Both the position numbers and the translations under genes were made by a program. A stretch of DNA of 64,000 nucleotides from Clostridium sulfidigenes (GTDB lineage: Bacteria; Bacillota; Clostridia; Clostridiales; Clostridiaceae), in NCBI RefSeq assembly GCF_000732635.1, contig NZ_JPMD01000024.1:57658-121657 (forward strand), written 5' to 3'. Shown here one piece after another: positions 37,924 to 47,522 of this stretch (position 1 is its first letter; each line of letters opens with the position of its first letter). The notes beneath the pieces were generated by a model. It did no database searches and was not told the DNA's origin. It saw only the letters and a program-made list of their open reading frames with translations.

Positions 37924-37958
37924 TAGAAGATACACTATACTAGTGTATCTTCTATTTT
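37924..37958 (+). terminator. Terminator of ispH-S1
   Basis: TAGAAGATACACTA and TAGTGTATCTTCTA pair perfectly (14 bp) and are followed by TTTT. Confidence 0.92.
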
Positions 37959-38049
37959 AAATTAAAATAAATATACTAAAAATGGTTATATTATTTAAAT
38001 TTGGATTATAATATATATATAGATTCAAAAGTATGAGGTAGATGGATTT

Positions 38050-38913
38050 ATGTATAGATTAGAAACATTAAATAATTCAAATTTAAATTTTATAAATGAG
38101 TTTGATATTACTAATGAGTATAAAGAAGAACTCATAGAGATTTGCACAAATAAGAATATATTTAAAAAACTTCTTTTGGGAAAAAATATAAAGTATATAA
38201 AATCTCAACAAAAATATATAGGGTTTTTATGGTATAGTAAACTTCAATATCAAGTATATAAAATACACTGTATAAAATTTATTCCTGAATATAGTACTTT
38301 TGAGTATTATAAAGAAGTCTTTAAGTTTTTTAATAGTTGTAATTCAATTATAATCAGCGAAAATAATAACTTGAATACAACTTTATTGATTGAACTAGGA
38401 TTTAGTGTAGAAAGAGCTATTATTGAAATGGAAAGAGATATAAATTCCTATGAAGAACAGAATAATGATGAAAATATTTCTTTTGCAACCTTTAAAGAAG
38501 GTAAAGATGAAAAACATAGGTGTTTAATTCAGAATAAAGTTTTTGATTCCGCTAATAGACAGTCTATAAATAAAGAGGATATTATATATGAAAAATATCA
38601 AAATTATTATATTCCAGAAGGATGTATTTTTATTAAACATAAAGGGGTTAATGCAGGGTATGGACAATTAATAAAAAAAGATTCAAAAATTTATATAGCT
38701 AATTTTGGAATTTTACCGGAATATAGAGGCAAAGGCTATGGAAAGAAGCTATTAAAATATATAGTAAATATAGCTCATGATCTTGGTAATAGTAAAATAT
38801 ATCTTAAATGCGATAAAAAAAATATAGAAGCCGTAAACTTATATATAGGTGAAGGGTTTAAAACAATAGATACTTATCATGAGTATAAGAAAGATAATAT
38901 AGATTCATTTTAA
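38050..38913 (+). CDS. GNAT-family N-acetyltransferase
   Basis: The protein of 287 residues has a C-terminal GNAT domain (about residues 140-280) with the acetyl-CoA loop PEYRGKGYGKKLL and a final block NIEAVNLYIGEGFK. The N-terminal half may be a degenerate second GNAT domain. The substrate is unknown. No strong ribosome binding site precedes the ATG; GAGGTAGATGG lies at a usable distance. It is flanked by terminators and so is probably a single-gene unit. Confidence 0.82.
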   Translation: MYRLETLNNSNLNFINEFDITNEYKEELIEICTNKNIFKKLLLGKNIKYIKSQQKYIGFLWYSKLQYQVYKIHCIKFIPEYSTFEYYKEVFKFFNSCNSIIISENNNLNTTLLIELGFSVERAIIEMERDINSYEEQNNDENISFATFKEGKDEKHRCLIQNKVFDSANRQSINKEDIIYEKYQNYYIPEGCIFIKHKGVNAGYGQLIKKDSKIYIANFGILPEYRGKGYGKKLLKYIVNIAHDLGNSKIYLKCDKKNIEAVNLYIGEGFKTIDTYHEYKKDNIDSF

Positions 38914-38974
38914 TATAATAATTAATGTAGTAAATATAGCACTATACTTTATAATTATTAAGAATAAATATAAT

Positions 38975-39013
38975 AAAAAAGAAATTAAGTCATGAAACTT
39001 AATTTCTTTTTTG
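38975..39013. terminator. Bidirectional terminator between the GNAT and aminotransferase genes
   Basis: AAAAAAGAAATTAAGT and ACTTAATTTCTTTTTT are perfect 16-base arms with a 6-base loop. Confidence 0.92.
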
Positions 39014-39017
39014 ATTA

Positions 39018-40214
39018 CTATTTTTCAATTTTTACATATTCAGCTAAAGCTCTTTCTAATATGTCCATTGCATCAGCTAGAGCTTCAGTATTTAAACAAT
39101 AAGATAATCTTATTTCATCCATACCAAGACCCTCTGTTGCATAGAAACCTTCTGCAGGTGCAACCATAACAGTTTTATTATTATAGTTATAGTCTGTAAG
39201 TAACCATTTTGCAAAATCCTCACCACTTTTTATTGGAAGCTTTGCTACTATATAAAATGCTCCAGTAGGTTTTTTACATATAACACCTGGCATTTTTGAA
39301 AGCTTTTCAAACAGAATGTTTCTTCTTGATTCATATTCTTTTTTAACGTTAATAAAGTATTCTTTAGGAGTATTGATTAAATTTGCTGCTGCTAGTTGTT
39401 CTATAGTTGGAACACATAGTCTAACTTGACACATTTTCATAATTTGACTTATAAGTTCTTTATTCTTAGAAGCTACTAAACCAATTCTTGCACCACATGC
39501 ACTATAGCGCTTAGATATACTATCTATTAAAATTACTCTATCTTTAATATCTTCCATATAAAGAGCAGAAGTGTATTTTAGTCCATCATAAACAAATTCT
39601 CTATATACCTCATCTGCAATAAGGAATAGGTTGTTCTCTTTACATATATCAGCAAGCATTCTTATTTCATTTTCAGTGTAAACAACTCCAGTTGGATTTC
39701 CAGGATTAGAAACCATGATTGCTCTAGTTTTAGGAGTTATTTTAGATATTATAACATCCTTTGCTGGTAGATGGAATCCTTCTTCTGCTTTAGTTATAAA
39801 AGGCACTACTTTTACGCCGCAACCTTGTGCAAATCCTGCATAATTAGTATAGAAAGGCTCTGGTATAATTACTTCATCGTCTACATCACAAATTGCTGTT
39901 AATGCTAAAGAAATAGCTTCAGAACCTCCATTAGTAATAAGAATTTCATTAGATTCAAAATCTATATCCCATTCTTTATAGTATTTAATAAAACTATTAA
40001 TTGCTTCATCTATTCCTTGAGATTGAGCATATTTAAGTACATCATCTTTATAGTTATTAATTCCTTCCATGAATTCCTTTGGAGTTTCAATATCAGGTTG
40101 ACCAATATTTAGATGATATATTTTTACTCCTTTACGTGCAGCTTCAGCTCCATATGGTGCTAGTTTTCTAATCGGTGAATATCCCATAGCCAGTATTCTT
40201 TTTGAAAATTCCAT
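39018..40214 (-). CDS. Class I aminotransferase (aspartate aminotransferase-like)
   Basis: This is a fold-type I PLP enzyme of 398 residues. It has the NPGNPTG motif, IADEVYREFVYD and the PLP lysine in DSISKRYSACGARIG. Its similarity is to the clostridial AspC-like subgroup used in amino-acid synthesis or fermentation; the substrate is unproven. The start has AGGAGGAG upstream on the minus strand. A second aminotransferase gene lies 83 bases upstream in the same direction, so both may be transcribed together. Confidence 0.9.
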   Translation of the reverse strand: MEFSKRILAMGYSPIRKLAPYGAEAARKGVKIYHLNIGQPDIETPKEFMEGINNYKDDVLKYAQSQGIDEAINSFIKYYKEWDIDFESNEILITNGGSEAISLALTAICDVDDEVIIPEPFYTNYAGFAQGCGVKVVPFITKAEEGFHLPAKDVIISKITPKTRAIMVSNPGNPTGVVYTENEIRMLADICKENNLFLIADEVYREFVYDGLKYTSALYMEDIKDRVILIDSISKRYSACGARIGLVASKNKELISQIMKMCQVRLCVPTIEQLAAANLINTPKEYFINVKKEYESRRNILFEKLSKMPGVICKKPTGAFYIVAKLPIKSGEDFAKWLLTDYNYNNKTVMVAPAEGFYATEGLGMDEIRLSYCLNTEALADAMDILERALAEYVKIEK

Positions 40215-40297
40215 TTTAACTCCTCCTAAAATAATATGAATAAATATTTAAGTTTATTTATTTTCATTATTGTACTAGTATACATTACATATTGTTT

Positions 40298-41491
40298 CTA
40301 TTTTGTATAATATTTATGAAGAACTTTACCTAACCTTTTTATTCCTTCTACGATTTTATCTTCTGGCATATTAGAGTAATTTAATCTAAAGAAATTTTTC
40401 TTTCCACCATTAGGGAAGAAAGAAGCACCAGGTACATAGGCTACATTCTCTTTTAGAGCATCTTCCATAATAGAAGCAGAATCTAAATCTTTTCTTAATT
40501 CAACCCAAGTAAACAACCCTCCTGAAGGATAAGTGTATTTAACGTCTTCAGGAAAATATTTTTTCATGCTATCTATCATTAAGTCACGTCTAACTCTATA
40601 AACTTCAATTATGTTCTTTATATGATCATCTAAATTGTAAATTTTCATGTATTCTCCTGCGATAACTTGAGCAAAAGTATTACATTGTAAGTCTGCGCCT
40701 TGCTTAATTAAAATATACTTTTTAATTATTTCTTCTTCTGCTAATATCCATCCAAGTCTTAGTCCAGGACAGAAAGTTTTAGAGAAAGTACCTAGATTAA
40801 TTACATAACCAGCTTTATCAAAGGATTTAATTGAAGGAAGACTTTCTCCCTCAAATCTTAATTCTCCATAGGGACTATCTTCAATTAAAGGTATTTCATA
40901 CTTAGCAGCTAGTTCAGATAAGCGTTTTCTTCTTTCGATATTCATTGTAATTCCACTTGGATTTTGAAAATCTGGAATAGTATAAATCATTTTTATATTG
41001 TGGTTTTCGTTTTCTAATGCTTTTTCTAATTCCTCTACAATCATACCATTTTCATCCATTGGTATTTCTAAGAATTTAGGACCATAAGCCATAAATGCAT
41101 TTAAAGCGCCAAGATAGCTTGGACTTTCACATGCAATAGTGTCTCCTTCATTTATGAAAAGCTTTGCAGAAAACTCTAAACCTTGCTGAGAACCATTAGT
41201 TAGCATAACATTTGAAGTATCGCATTTTACTCCTGTAGGCGCTATTCTTTCTTTTACAATTATTTCTCTCAAAGGCATGTAACCATCAGTAGAAGCATAT
41301 TGTAGAGCTATTTGGCCTTTTTCTTTTATAACCTTTGATGCTACTTCGTTTAGTTTATCTAAAGGAAATAATTCAGGTGCTGGTAATCCACCTGCAAAAG
41401 AAATGATTTCTGGCTTTTCAGTCAATTTCAAAAGTTCTCTTATTTCAGACGCTTTTAAATTTGAAGTCCTATTCGCATAACGTATATTCAT
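40298..41491 (-). CDS. PLP-dependent aminotransferase, 2-aminoadipate/aromatic (LysN/ARO8-like) type
   Basis: The 397-residue protein is a fold-type I aminotransferase of the MocR-like catalytic branch without a DNA-binding domain. Motifs include SFAGGLPAPELFP, YTIPDFQNPSG and the PLP lysine in GTFSKTFCPGLRLGW. Members act on 2-aminoadipate, branched or aromatic amino acids. I chose the ATG at 41491, which has GGGGGGTG upstream; the in-frame ATG at 41506 contains that site. It is upstream of, and probably co-transcribed with, the other aminotransferase. Confidence 0.9.
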   Translation of the reverse strand: MNIRYANRTSNLKASEIRELLKLTEKPEIISFAGGLPAPELFPLDKLNEVASKVIKEKGQIALQYASTDGYMPLREIIVKERIAPTGVKCDTSNVMLTNGSQQGLEFSAKLFINEGDTIACESPSYLGALNAFMAYGPKFLEIPMDENGMIVEELEKALENENHNIKMIYTIPDFQNPSGITMNIERRKRLSELAAKYEIPLIEDSPYGELRFEGESLPSIKSFDKAGYVINLGTFSKTFCPGLRLGWILAEEEIIKKYILIKQGADLQCNTFAQVIAGEYMKIYNLDDHIKNIIEVYRVRRDLMIDSMKKYFPEDVKYTYPSGGLFTWVELRKDLDSASIMEDALKENVAYVPGASFFPNGGKKNFFRLNYSNMPEDKIVEGIKRLGKVLHKYYTK

Positions 41492-41632
41492 ATATACACC
41501 CCCCATAATTATGTTTTAAAATTAATTATACTATTCATCTTATGTACCATGATTTTATTATAACTTATTTGCATGTTTTTTCAAGATATTTTAATATAGT
41601 GGAAAGGGTAATAAAATAAATCTTAAAAATAC

Positions 41633-41661
41633 TTGTTATTTGAGTAAAGAAGTAGTATAAT
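41633..41661 (+). promoter_or_regulatory. Promoter of uraA leader
   Basis: TTGTTA at 41633-41638 and a perfect TATAAT at 41656-41661 are separated by 17 bases. Transcription would begin about 25-30 bases before the PyrR-binding hairpin. Confidence 0.65.
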
Positions 41662-41689
41662 AACTTAAAGAATAAATTAAATAATTAAA

Positions 41690-41794
41690 TATTTCTTTAA
41701 ATCAGTCCAGAGAGGCTGGCAAGAAGATAGATATAATTACAGGGCACACTATATTTATGTATATAACTTCTTGCGAAAGTAAGAAGTTTTTTTA
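41690..41794 (+). promoter_or_regulatory. PyrR-regulated transcription attenuator upstream of uraA
   Basis: The PyrR-binding loop AGTCCAGAGAGGCTGG lies at 41704-41719, closed by TTCTT and AAGAA arms. The segment GCAAGAAG (41719-41726) can instead pair with CTTCTTGC (41767-41774) as antiterminator. CTTCTTGC is also the left arm of a terminator (AACTTCTTGC, GAAA loop, GTAAGAAGTT, then seven T) at 41765-41795. PyrR bound with UMP should stabilise the first hairpin and allow termination. Confidence 0.9.
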
Positions 41795-41879
41795 TTTATA
41801 TACCTTTTAATCAGTACTGAGATACTGAAAGGGGAGAAAGAAATTTCTCCTAATATTAAGAATATTAAGGAGGCTTTAT

Positions 41880-43175
41880 ATGTCAGAAATAACATTAAAA
41901 AAAGAAGCAGAAGAAACTTTGGCAAAGAAATCAATTAAGGAAGAGACTAAAAGATTGGTACTTGCTATGCAGCACTTAATTGCTATGTTTGGTGCAACGG
42001 TTCTAGTACCTGTACTTACAGGACTTGACCCTTCAGTTGCTCTTGTTGCAGCAGGATGTGGTACTTTGATATTTCACCTTTGTACAAAAGGAAAAGTTCC
42101 AGTATTCCTTGGTTCTTCCTTCGCATTTATACCAGTAATAATAGCTGCAGGAGAATTAAATGGTGGAGATTTAGCGTATGCACAAGGCGGATTGTTAGTT
42201 GCAGGATTTATTTATGTAATAATTTCATTTCTTGTTAAAAAAATTGGTGTAACCACTATAAAAAGACTCCTTCCAGCCCAAGTGGTAGGACCTATGATAA
42301 TAGTTATAGGATTAAACCTTGTACCTACAGCTATAGGAATGGCTAGTGAAAATTTTATTATAGCAGGGATAACTTTAGCTATAGCATTATCCATTAACTT
42401 ATTTGGGAAAGGTTTTTCAAAACAGTTAGCTATACTTATTGCAGTATCATCAGGGTATATACTTTCATTGATTTTTAATATAGTAGATACTAGTATAATA
42501 TCTAAATCAGCATATATAGCGGTACCTAGCTTCACACTGCCTAAATTTGATATGGCTTCTATACTCGTAATTGCACCAGTGGTGTTAGCAGTACTAATGG
42601 AGCACGTTGGTGATATTACTACAAATGGGCAAGTAGTTGGTAAAAACTTCATTGAAGACCCTGGTCTTAATAGAACTTTATTAGGAGATGGACTTGCAAC
42701 TATGTTTTCTGCATTTATTGGAGGGCCAGCCAATACAACTTATGGAGAGAATACTGGAGTTTTAGCATTAACAAAGAACTATGATCCATCAATAATAAGA
42801 ATTACAGCAATATTTGCTATAATCCTAGGTTTTGTAGCTAAATTAGGAGGATTACTATTATCTATCCCTAGTGCTGTTATGGGTGGTATTAGTATCATGT
42901 TATTTGGAATGATTTCATTAATAGGATTTAAAACTATTAAAAATGGAGATGTAACTTTTGATTGGAAAAACATTGTAGTAATAGCTACTATAATAATAAT
43001 TGGTCTTGGTACTACTAATTTAGAAAAATACACTGGTATATCAATTGGAATTCCAGTTGGTGCATCTGTTAAAATAACAGGCGTAAGCTTAGCAGCTCTT
43101 GTAGGGGTTATACTAAATATGATTTTAAATTTTAAAAGTGAAAAAGAAGAAAATAGAAATGAATATGTAGCTTAA
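41880..43175 (+). CDS. uraA: Uracil permease (nucleobase:cation symporter-2 family)
   Basis: The protein of 431 residues has about 12-14 membrane segments and NCS2 family motifs, including QHLIAMFGATVLVPVLTGLDP at the start (given by position, residues 30-50), the glutamate in MEHVGDITTNGQV and GGPANTTYGENTGVLALT. The family carries uracil or xanthine. The PyrR attenuator in its leader strongly favours uracil, since PyrR responds to pyrimidine nucleotides. The start has AAGGAGG upstream. A terminator follows, so it is monocistronic. Confidence 0.93.
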   Translation: MSEITLKKEAEETLAKKSIKEETKRLVLAMQHLIAMFGATVLVPVLTGLDPSVALVAAGCGTLIFHLCTKGKVPVFLGSSFAFIPVIIAAGELNGGDLAYAQGGLLVAGFIYVIISFLVKKIGVTTIKRLLPAQVVGPMIIVIGLNLVPTAIGMASENFIIAGITLAIALSINLFGKGFSKQLAILIAVSSGYILSLIFNIVDTSIISKSAYIAVPSFTLPKFDMASILVIAPVVLAVLMEHVGDITTNGQVVGKNFIEDPGLNRTLLGDGLATMFSAFIGGPANTTYGENTGVLALTKNYDPSIIRITAIFAIILGFVAKLGGLLLSIPSAVMGGISIMLFGMISLIGFKTIKNGDVTFDWKNIVVIATIIIIGLGTTNLEKYTGISIGIPVGASVKITGVSLAALVGVILNMILNFKSEKEENRNEYVA

Positions 43176-43190
43176 CTATACATTCATTGA

Positions 43191-43234
43191 AATACCACTT
43201 AATACAAAGATTATGTATTAGGTGGTATTTTTTT
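43191..43234 (+). terminator. Terminator of uraA
   Basis: AATACCACTTAATAC pairs with GTATTAGGTGGTATT (one wobble pair) and is followed by seven T. Confidence 0.9.
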
Positions 43235-43280
43235 ACATCTGATGATATAATATAATAAAATATAACATGGGGGTGTGACA

Positions 43281-44300
43281 ATGAAAAAAGTTAAAGTTGA
43301 AGATGCTATTGGGATGGTGGTGGCCCACGATTTAACTAAGATCGTACCGGGGGAATTCAAGGGTGCTGCTTTTAAAAAAGGACATATAATAGAAGCAAAA
43401 GATATAGAAGAGTTGAAGTTTATAGGGAAAAATCACATTTATATTATTGAAATGAATTCAGAAATGCTTCATGAAGACCAAGCAGCTTTAGAGTTAGGAC
43501 AAGCAATTGGAGGAGCAAATACCTACCTTAAATCACCTAGTGAGGGAAAAGTAAATATTTTAGCTGCTCGGGATGGGCTTTTGAAAATTAACACTAGTTT
43601 GTTATATGAAATTAATTATATTAAAGACATTGTAGTAAGTACATTACACAATAATACTGTTGTAGAAAAGGATACAATTGTTTCTGCTACAAAAGTAACA
43701 CCGTTAGTTGTAGAAAAAAGATATATCAATCAAGTTAAGGATATATTAAGAAATGTATCAGGGATTATAGACATAATACCTTTTAAAGTTCAGAAGGTAG
43801 GAATCGTTATTACTGGTACGGAAGTTTATGAAGGCATCATTACTGATAAATTTGCTCCAATACTTAAGGAAAAGGTTAGTAATTACAAAGCTATTGTTGA
43901 AGATGTCATATTTGTTCCAGATGACTTAGAAAAAATAACTAATGCTATAGAGATATTTAAGTCTAAAGGATGCAGTTTAATAATAAGCAGTGGGGGAATG
44001 TCAGTAGATGCAGATGATTTAACACCTGTAGCTATTGAAAAAGTAGCTTCAGAGATAATTACCTATGGATCTCCGGTAATACCAGGAGCTATGTTTATGT
44101 TAGCATATAGTGATGATATAACTTATGTGGGGATTCCAGCTTGTGGAATGTTCTCTAAAATAACTGTATTTGATGTTTTACTTCCTAGGATAATGGCAAA
44201 GGATAAAATTAGTAAAAGAGAAATAAGTGAGTTATCTCACGGAGGGCTTTGCTTAAAATGTAATATATGTCATTATCCAATTTGTCCATTTGGGAAATAG
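43281..44300 (+). CDS. Molybdopterin-binding protein (MoeA/MogA-like domain) with Cys-rich tail
   Basis: The C-terminal half (about residues 175-315) has a MoaB/Mog-like fold with VGIVITGTEVYEG and ISSGGMSVDADDLTP, the molybdopterin-binding signature. The N-terminal half resembles the HAD-type/MoeA linker domain found in clostridial molybdopterin-binding proteins. The last 20 residues contain five cysteines (CLKCNICHYPICPFGK), probably a metal or cluster site. The ATG at 43281 has GGGGGTG upstream; the GTG at 43275 is an alternative. XdhC follows after 13 bases, so both are one transcript, likely serving a molybdenum hydroxylase encoded elsewhere. Confidence 0.85.
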   Translation: MKKVKVEDAIGMVVAHDLTKIVPGEFKGAAFKKGHIIEAKDIEELKFIGKNHIYIIEMNSEMLHEDQAALELGQAIGGANTYLKSPSEGKVNILAARDGLLKINTSLLYEINYIKDIVVSTLHNNTVVEKDTIVSATKVTPLVVEKRYINQVKDILRNVSGIIDIIPFKVQKVGIVITGTEVYEGIITDKFAPILKEKVSNYKAIVEDVIFVPDDLEKITNAIEIFKSKGCSLIISSGGMSVDADDLTPVAIEKVASEIITYGSPVIPGAMFMLAYSDDITYVGIPACGMFSKITVFDVLLPRIMAKDKISKREISELSHGGLCLKCNICHYPICPFGK

Positions 44301-44313
44301 GGAGGTATTTTAT

Positions 44314-45111
44314 ATGTGTATTACTTTACTTGAAGAAGTGAATGAGCAAGTGAAGAATGGGAATTTTGTAGCTCTTTCTATAATTACTAAGGCTTGTGGA
44401 TCTTCACCTAGGGGAGAAGGTACCATGATGGGAGTTCTAAGAGATGGTACTGTAATTGGTACTATAGGCGGAGGTGCAGTTGAAGATGAAATTATAAAAT
44501 CTAGTATAGAGGCTATAGAAACACAAAGAAGTGGGAGATATGAATATAGTTTGAATGAAGCTAATAAAGAGCTTAATATGGTTTGTGGAGGAAACATTGA
44601 AGTATATATAAAAGTATTAATGCCTAAGCGTAAACTTCTTATAGTTGGTGGGGGACATATTGCATTGCCACTACATTTTATAGCTAATGTATTAGGATAT
44701 GATATTGTAGTTTTTGAGGATAGGGAAGAATATTGTAATTGGGAAAGATTTAAATTAGCTGATGAGCTTTTACTAGGAGATATTAAAGAAAATTTAAAAA
44801 AATATCCTATAAATAATCAATGCAGTATAGTAATTATAACTAGGGGACATTTCCATGACTATGAAGCTTTAAAAACTGTTATAGATACTGAAGCAAATTA
44901 TATTGGTATGATAGGAAGTAAAGTTAAGGTAAAAAAAACTATTTACAAATTATTAGATGAAGGATTTAACAAAGATTTGTTGAATAAAGTATATGCACCT
45001 ATTGGTATAGAATTAGGTGGTGAAAGACCAGAAGATATAGCATTATCTATAATGGCAGAAATTTCATTAGTTATAAATAATGGAAAGTTAGCCCATAAAA
45101 AAATACTCTAA
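44314..45111 (+). CDS. xdhC: XdhC-family molybdoenzyme maturation protein
   Basis: XdhC proteins sulfurate or insert the molybdenum cofactor of xanthine dehydrogenase-type enzymes. An N-terminal XdhC/CoxI domain (SSPRGEGTMMGVLRDGTVIGTIGGG region, residues 33-58) is followed by a Rossmann-like domain with VGGGHIALPL near residue 115 and MIGSKVKVKKT in the C-terminal part. I chose the ATG at 44314 because GGGAGGT lies upstream; the ATG at 44290 inside the previous gene lacks a site. The length of 265 residues is normal. No molybdenum hydroxylase subunit is in the window. Confidence 0.9.
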   Translation: MCITLLEEVNEQVKNGNFVALSIITKACGSSPRGEGTMMGVLRDGTVIGTIGGGAVEDEIIKSSIEAIETQRSGRYEYSLNEANKELNMVCGGNIEVYIKVLMPKRKLLIVGGGHIALPLHFIANVLGYDIVVFEDREEYCNWERFKLADELLLGDIKENLKKYPINNQCSIVIITRGHFHDYEALKTVIDTEANYIGMIGSKVKVKKTIYKLLDEGFNKDLLNKVYAPIGIELGGERPEDIALSIMAEISLVINNGKLAHKKIL

Positions 45112-45277
45112 TATATAGAGAGATAAAAATTTATCTTGAATTATTGTAATATAATCAATATGTTCATAATATTTTAATTATATAAGGGTTAATTTTATTT
45201 CTAGAAAAGTAAAGTATGATAGGTAATATTGTATTTTATTAATATATAAATAAAAGGGAGTTTTAAGGGGGAAAACA

Positions 45278-46117
45278 ATGGTAAATCGAAAAGCTTTAAA
45301 AAGCAAATCTAAAGATCAATTAAGGGGGCAGTGGAAGATAACGGTCTTAATAACACTAATAATCTTTGTAATTCAAGGAAGTATAAGTCTTGGTTCTGAG
45401 ACTTTTAAAGATACTATAGGACCATCACTTCTGATAACAGTTATAAGCATAATAGTAAGCTTAAGTATAGCAATTATGAGTAATTCATTTTATCTTAAAA
45501 TTTCTAGGGATAAGAAAGTTAAATTTTCTGATATACTTATTTCAGGTAAGACTTGGGGAAAAGGTATGGGTATACAGCTTTTAATAGTATTAATGTACAT
45601 ACCAATAATAATTATTATTGGTATAGTTGTAGGGTTTATAGCAATTCATTATAGTAACCAGATATTTATGGGTTCTTTATCAGGTAATTCTATTCCATCT
45701 TTTGAAGGCATGACAACAATGATTGTTCTGGTTACCTTAGTTTTATGTATACCAATAATTATTTTGGGTTTATATTTGTTTCCAGCAGTGATTTTAGTAT
45801 GTGAAGATAATAGTAAGGGTGTAATTCAGTGTATAAAAGAAAGTTTTAAATTAATGAAAGGAAATGTATGGAGTTTATTTGTACTATACCTTAGCTTTTT
45901 AGGTTGGGTGATTTTATGTATTGTACCAGGTGTAGTTGTAGCTATAATTGCAGTTTTTTCATTTAATGAAATGCTCATTACTATATTACCGTTAATTATA
46001 GGAATTAGCTTTCTATGGTTAACCCCATATATGAATACAACATTTTTGAATTTCTTTAATGAAATATCTGGATACAATAATAAACCTATATATAATGAAA
46101 TTAATCCATTAAATTAA
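45278..46117 (+). CDS. DUF975-family membrane protein
   Basis: The 279-residue protein has about six membrane segments. The N-terminal signature of DUF975 is clear (NRKALKSKSKDQLRGQWKI), as is the late block SFKLMKGNVWSLFVLYLSFLGW, of which the last part is the family's most conserved segment, and a tail TPYMNTTFLNFFNE. The function of the family is unknown. The ribosome binding site is AAGGGGG. It is flanked by intergenic DNA on both sides and looks monocistronic. Confidence 0.85.
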   Translation: MVNRKALKSKSKDQLRGQWKITVLITLIIFVIQGSISLGSETFKDTIGPSLLITVISIIVSLSIAIMSNSFYLKISRDKKVKFSDILISGKTWGKGMGIQLLIVLMYIPIIIIIGIVVGFIAIHYSNQIFMGSLSGNSIPSFEGMTTMIVLVTLVLCIPIIILGLYLFPAVILVCEDNSKGVIQCIKESFKLMKGNVWSLFVLYLSFLGWVILCIVPGVVVAIIAVFSFNEMLITILPLIIGISFLWLTPYMNTTFLNFFNEISGYNNKPIYNEINPLN

Positions 46118-46478
46118 TAATATGTGTTATATATCTATATAAGTTGTCTATGAATGAGATTATTTATGTAATAACTTAGTATTTAGCGTGAATTAAATTT
46201 TAACTAGGTTTATATATAAATGTTTATTTCATAATTAAAGAAGATGTATATCAACTTAAATCCAAAGGAATTCTTTGGATTTTTATTATTAAGTCTAATT
46301 GGAAGTTAATAAACTAAAGCCTAAATCAAAAAAATATTGCTTCAAGATTTAAGATTGTATATAAATGCTATTGTTTGTTATGAATAAAGATGATAGATTT
46401 ATAATAGATTGCATTAAAGATAAAATATATTAATTAGCTATGTATTGGATAAATATAAATAAATGATTAGGTGATGAA
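46118..46478. other. Intergenic region between DUF975 and the pyruvate-kinase-like gene
   Basis: Apart from the terminator at 46258-46288, I see no coding sequence or recognisable regulatory motif in these 361 AT-rich bases. Confidence 0.5.
46258..46288 (+). terminator. Terminator after the DUF975 gene
   Basis: AAATCCAAAG and CTTTGGATTT are perfect arms around a 5-base loop, followed by TTTATTATT. It lies 140 bases after the gene. Confidence 0.75.
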
Positions 46479-47513
46479 ATGAAGATAGTATGTTCAATAG
46501 GTCCTAATGTTAAGACCTTAAATGATTTAGATAAGTTTGTAAATGCAGGAATGAATTCTATGAGATTGAATTTTTCTCATATAGAAAATGATACAGCTAA
46601 AAAACAAATTAAGTATATGAAGGAGAATTATCCTGATATTTCTATTATTCAAGATTTGCAAGGCAATAAAATTAGAGTATCTAATTTGTTTAATGGCCAA
46701 TTAAGGGTTAACTTTGGAGAAACCGTATATTTTTGTAGTGAAGAATTTTTTAAAGAAAATCTTAGACATAGTGAAAAGAATACATTAATTCCAATTTCTT
46801 TTCAAGGACAATTTACATGACTTTCTAAATGTAAAAAAATTCTTATGAAGGATGGAACAATGGAGTTTAATGTTGTAGGAAAGCTTAAGGATAAAGAGGC
46901 AATAAAGGCAGAAGTTGTTTTAGGTGGCATGGTTAGAGGTGAGAAGGGGTTAAATGCTCCGGGAATGGATAGGTTGGGTATGACGTTAACCATAAAGGAT
47001 AAGAAGGATATTGAATTTGGCCTATTAAGTGGTGTGGATATAATATGTCTTTCCTATGTTACGAGAGAATCTGATATTCTAGAATTAAAGGAATATATAA
47101 AAAAAGTAAAGAAATATAATCCTCAAATTATTATGCCTAAAATTTGGGCAAAAATAGAGTGTAAAGAAGGAATTCTTAATTTTGATTCTATTTTAAAATC
47201 TGTTGATGGAATTATGCTAGGTAGGGGAGATTTATTCTCTGAATTGGACATAATGGAAATTCCATTTGTTCAGGATGAAATAATAGAAAAGATGAAATCT
47301 GAAAAAAAGGAGCTTATAATCGCAACCTATGTGTTAGATTCTATGAGGAGTGCTCGAAAACCTAAAATTCCTGAATTAGATGATTTATATAATTTTATAA
47401 AAAATAAGGTGGATGGAATTATGCTAGCTGGAGAAGTTGGGGTAGGTAAAAATCCTCTGCATGTTATAAGATTTACTAAAGAATTTATAGATAAATATAG
47501 TTATTTTAGTTAA
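46479..47513 (+). pseudogene. Pyruvate kinase-like barrel protein interrupted by an in-frame TGA
   Basis: The reading frame is pyruvate-kinase-like: MRLNFSH near residue 28, IIQDLQGNKIRV, PKIWAKIECKEG, DGIMLGRGDL, and DGIMLAGEVGVGKNPL near the end. It would encode 344 residues, so it lacks the C-terminal regulatory domain of true pyruvate kinases. A single TGA at 46818-46820 splits it into 113 and 222 residues; both parts are in the same frame and both match the family. The ATG at 46845 after the stop has no ribosome binding site. A recent nonsense mutation is the simplest reading. No selenocysteine element is evident. The start has AGGTGATG upstream. Confidence 0.8.
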
Positions 47514-47522
47514 GAAAAGAAT

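Noticed and set aside
42212..42733. 173-codon open frame on the minus strand inside uraA
   Set aside because: It is antisense to a clear NCS2 permease gene, has no ribosome binding site or recognisable domain, and follows the codon bias of the real gene in mirror form.
46818..46862. TGA of the pyruvate-kinase-like gene as a selenocysteine codon
   Set aside because: I see no stable SECIS-like hairpin in the 40 bases after the TGA, and pyruvate kinase relatives have no conserved cysteine at this place.
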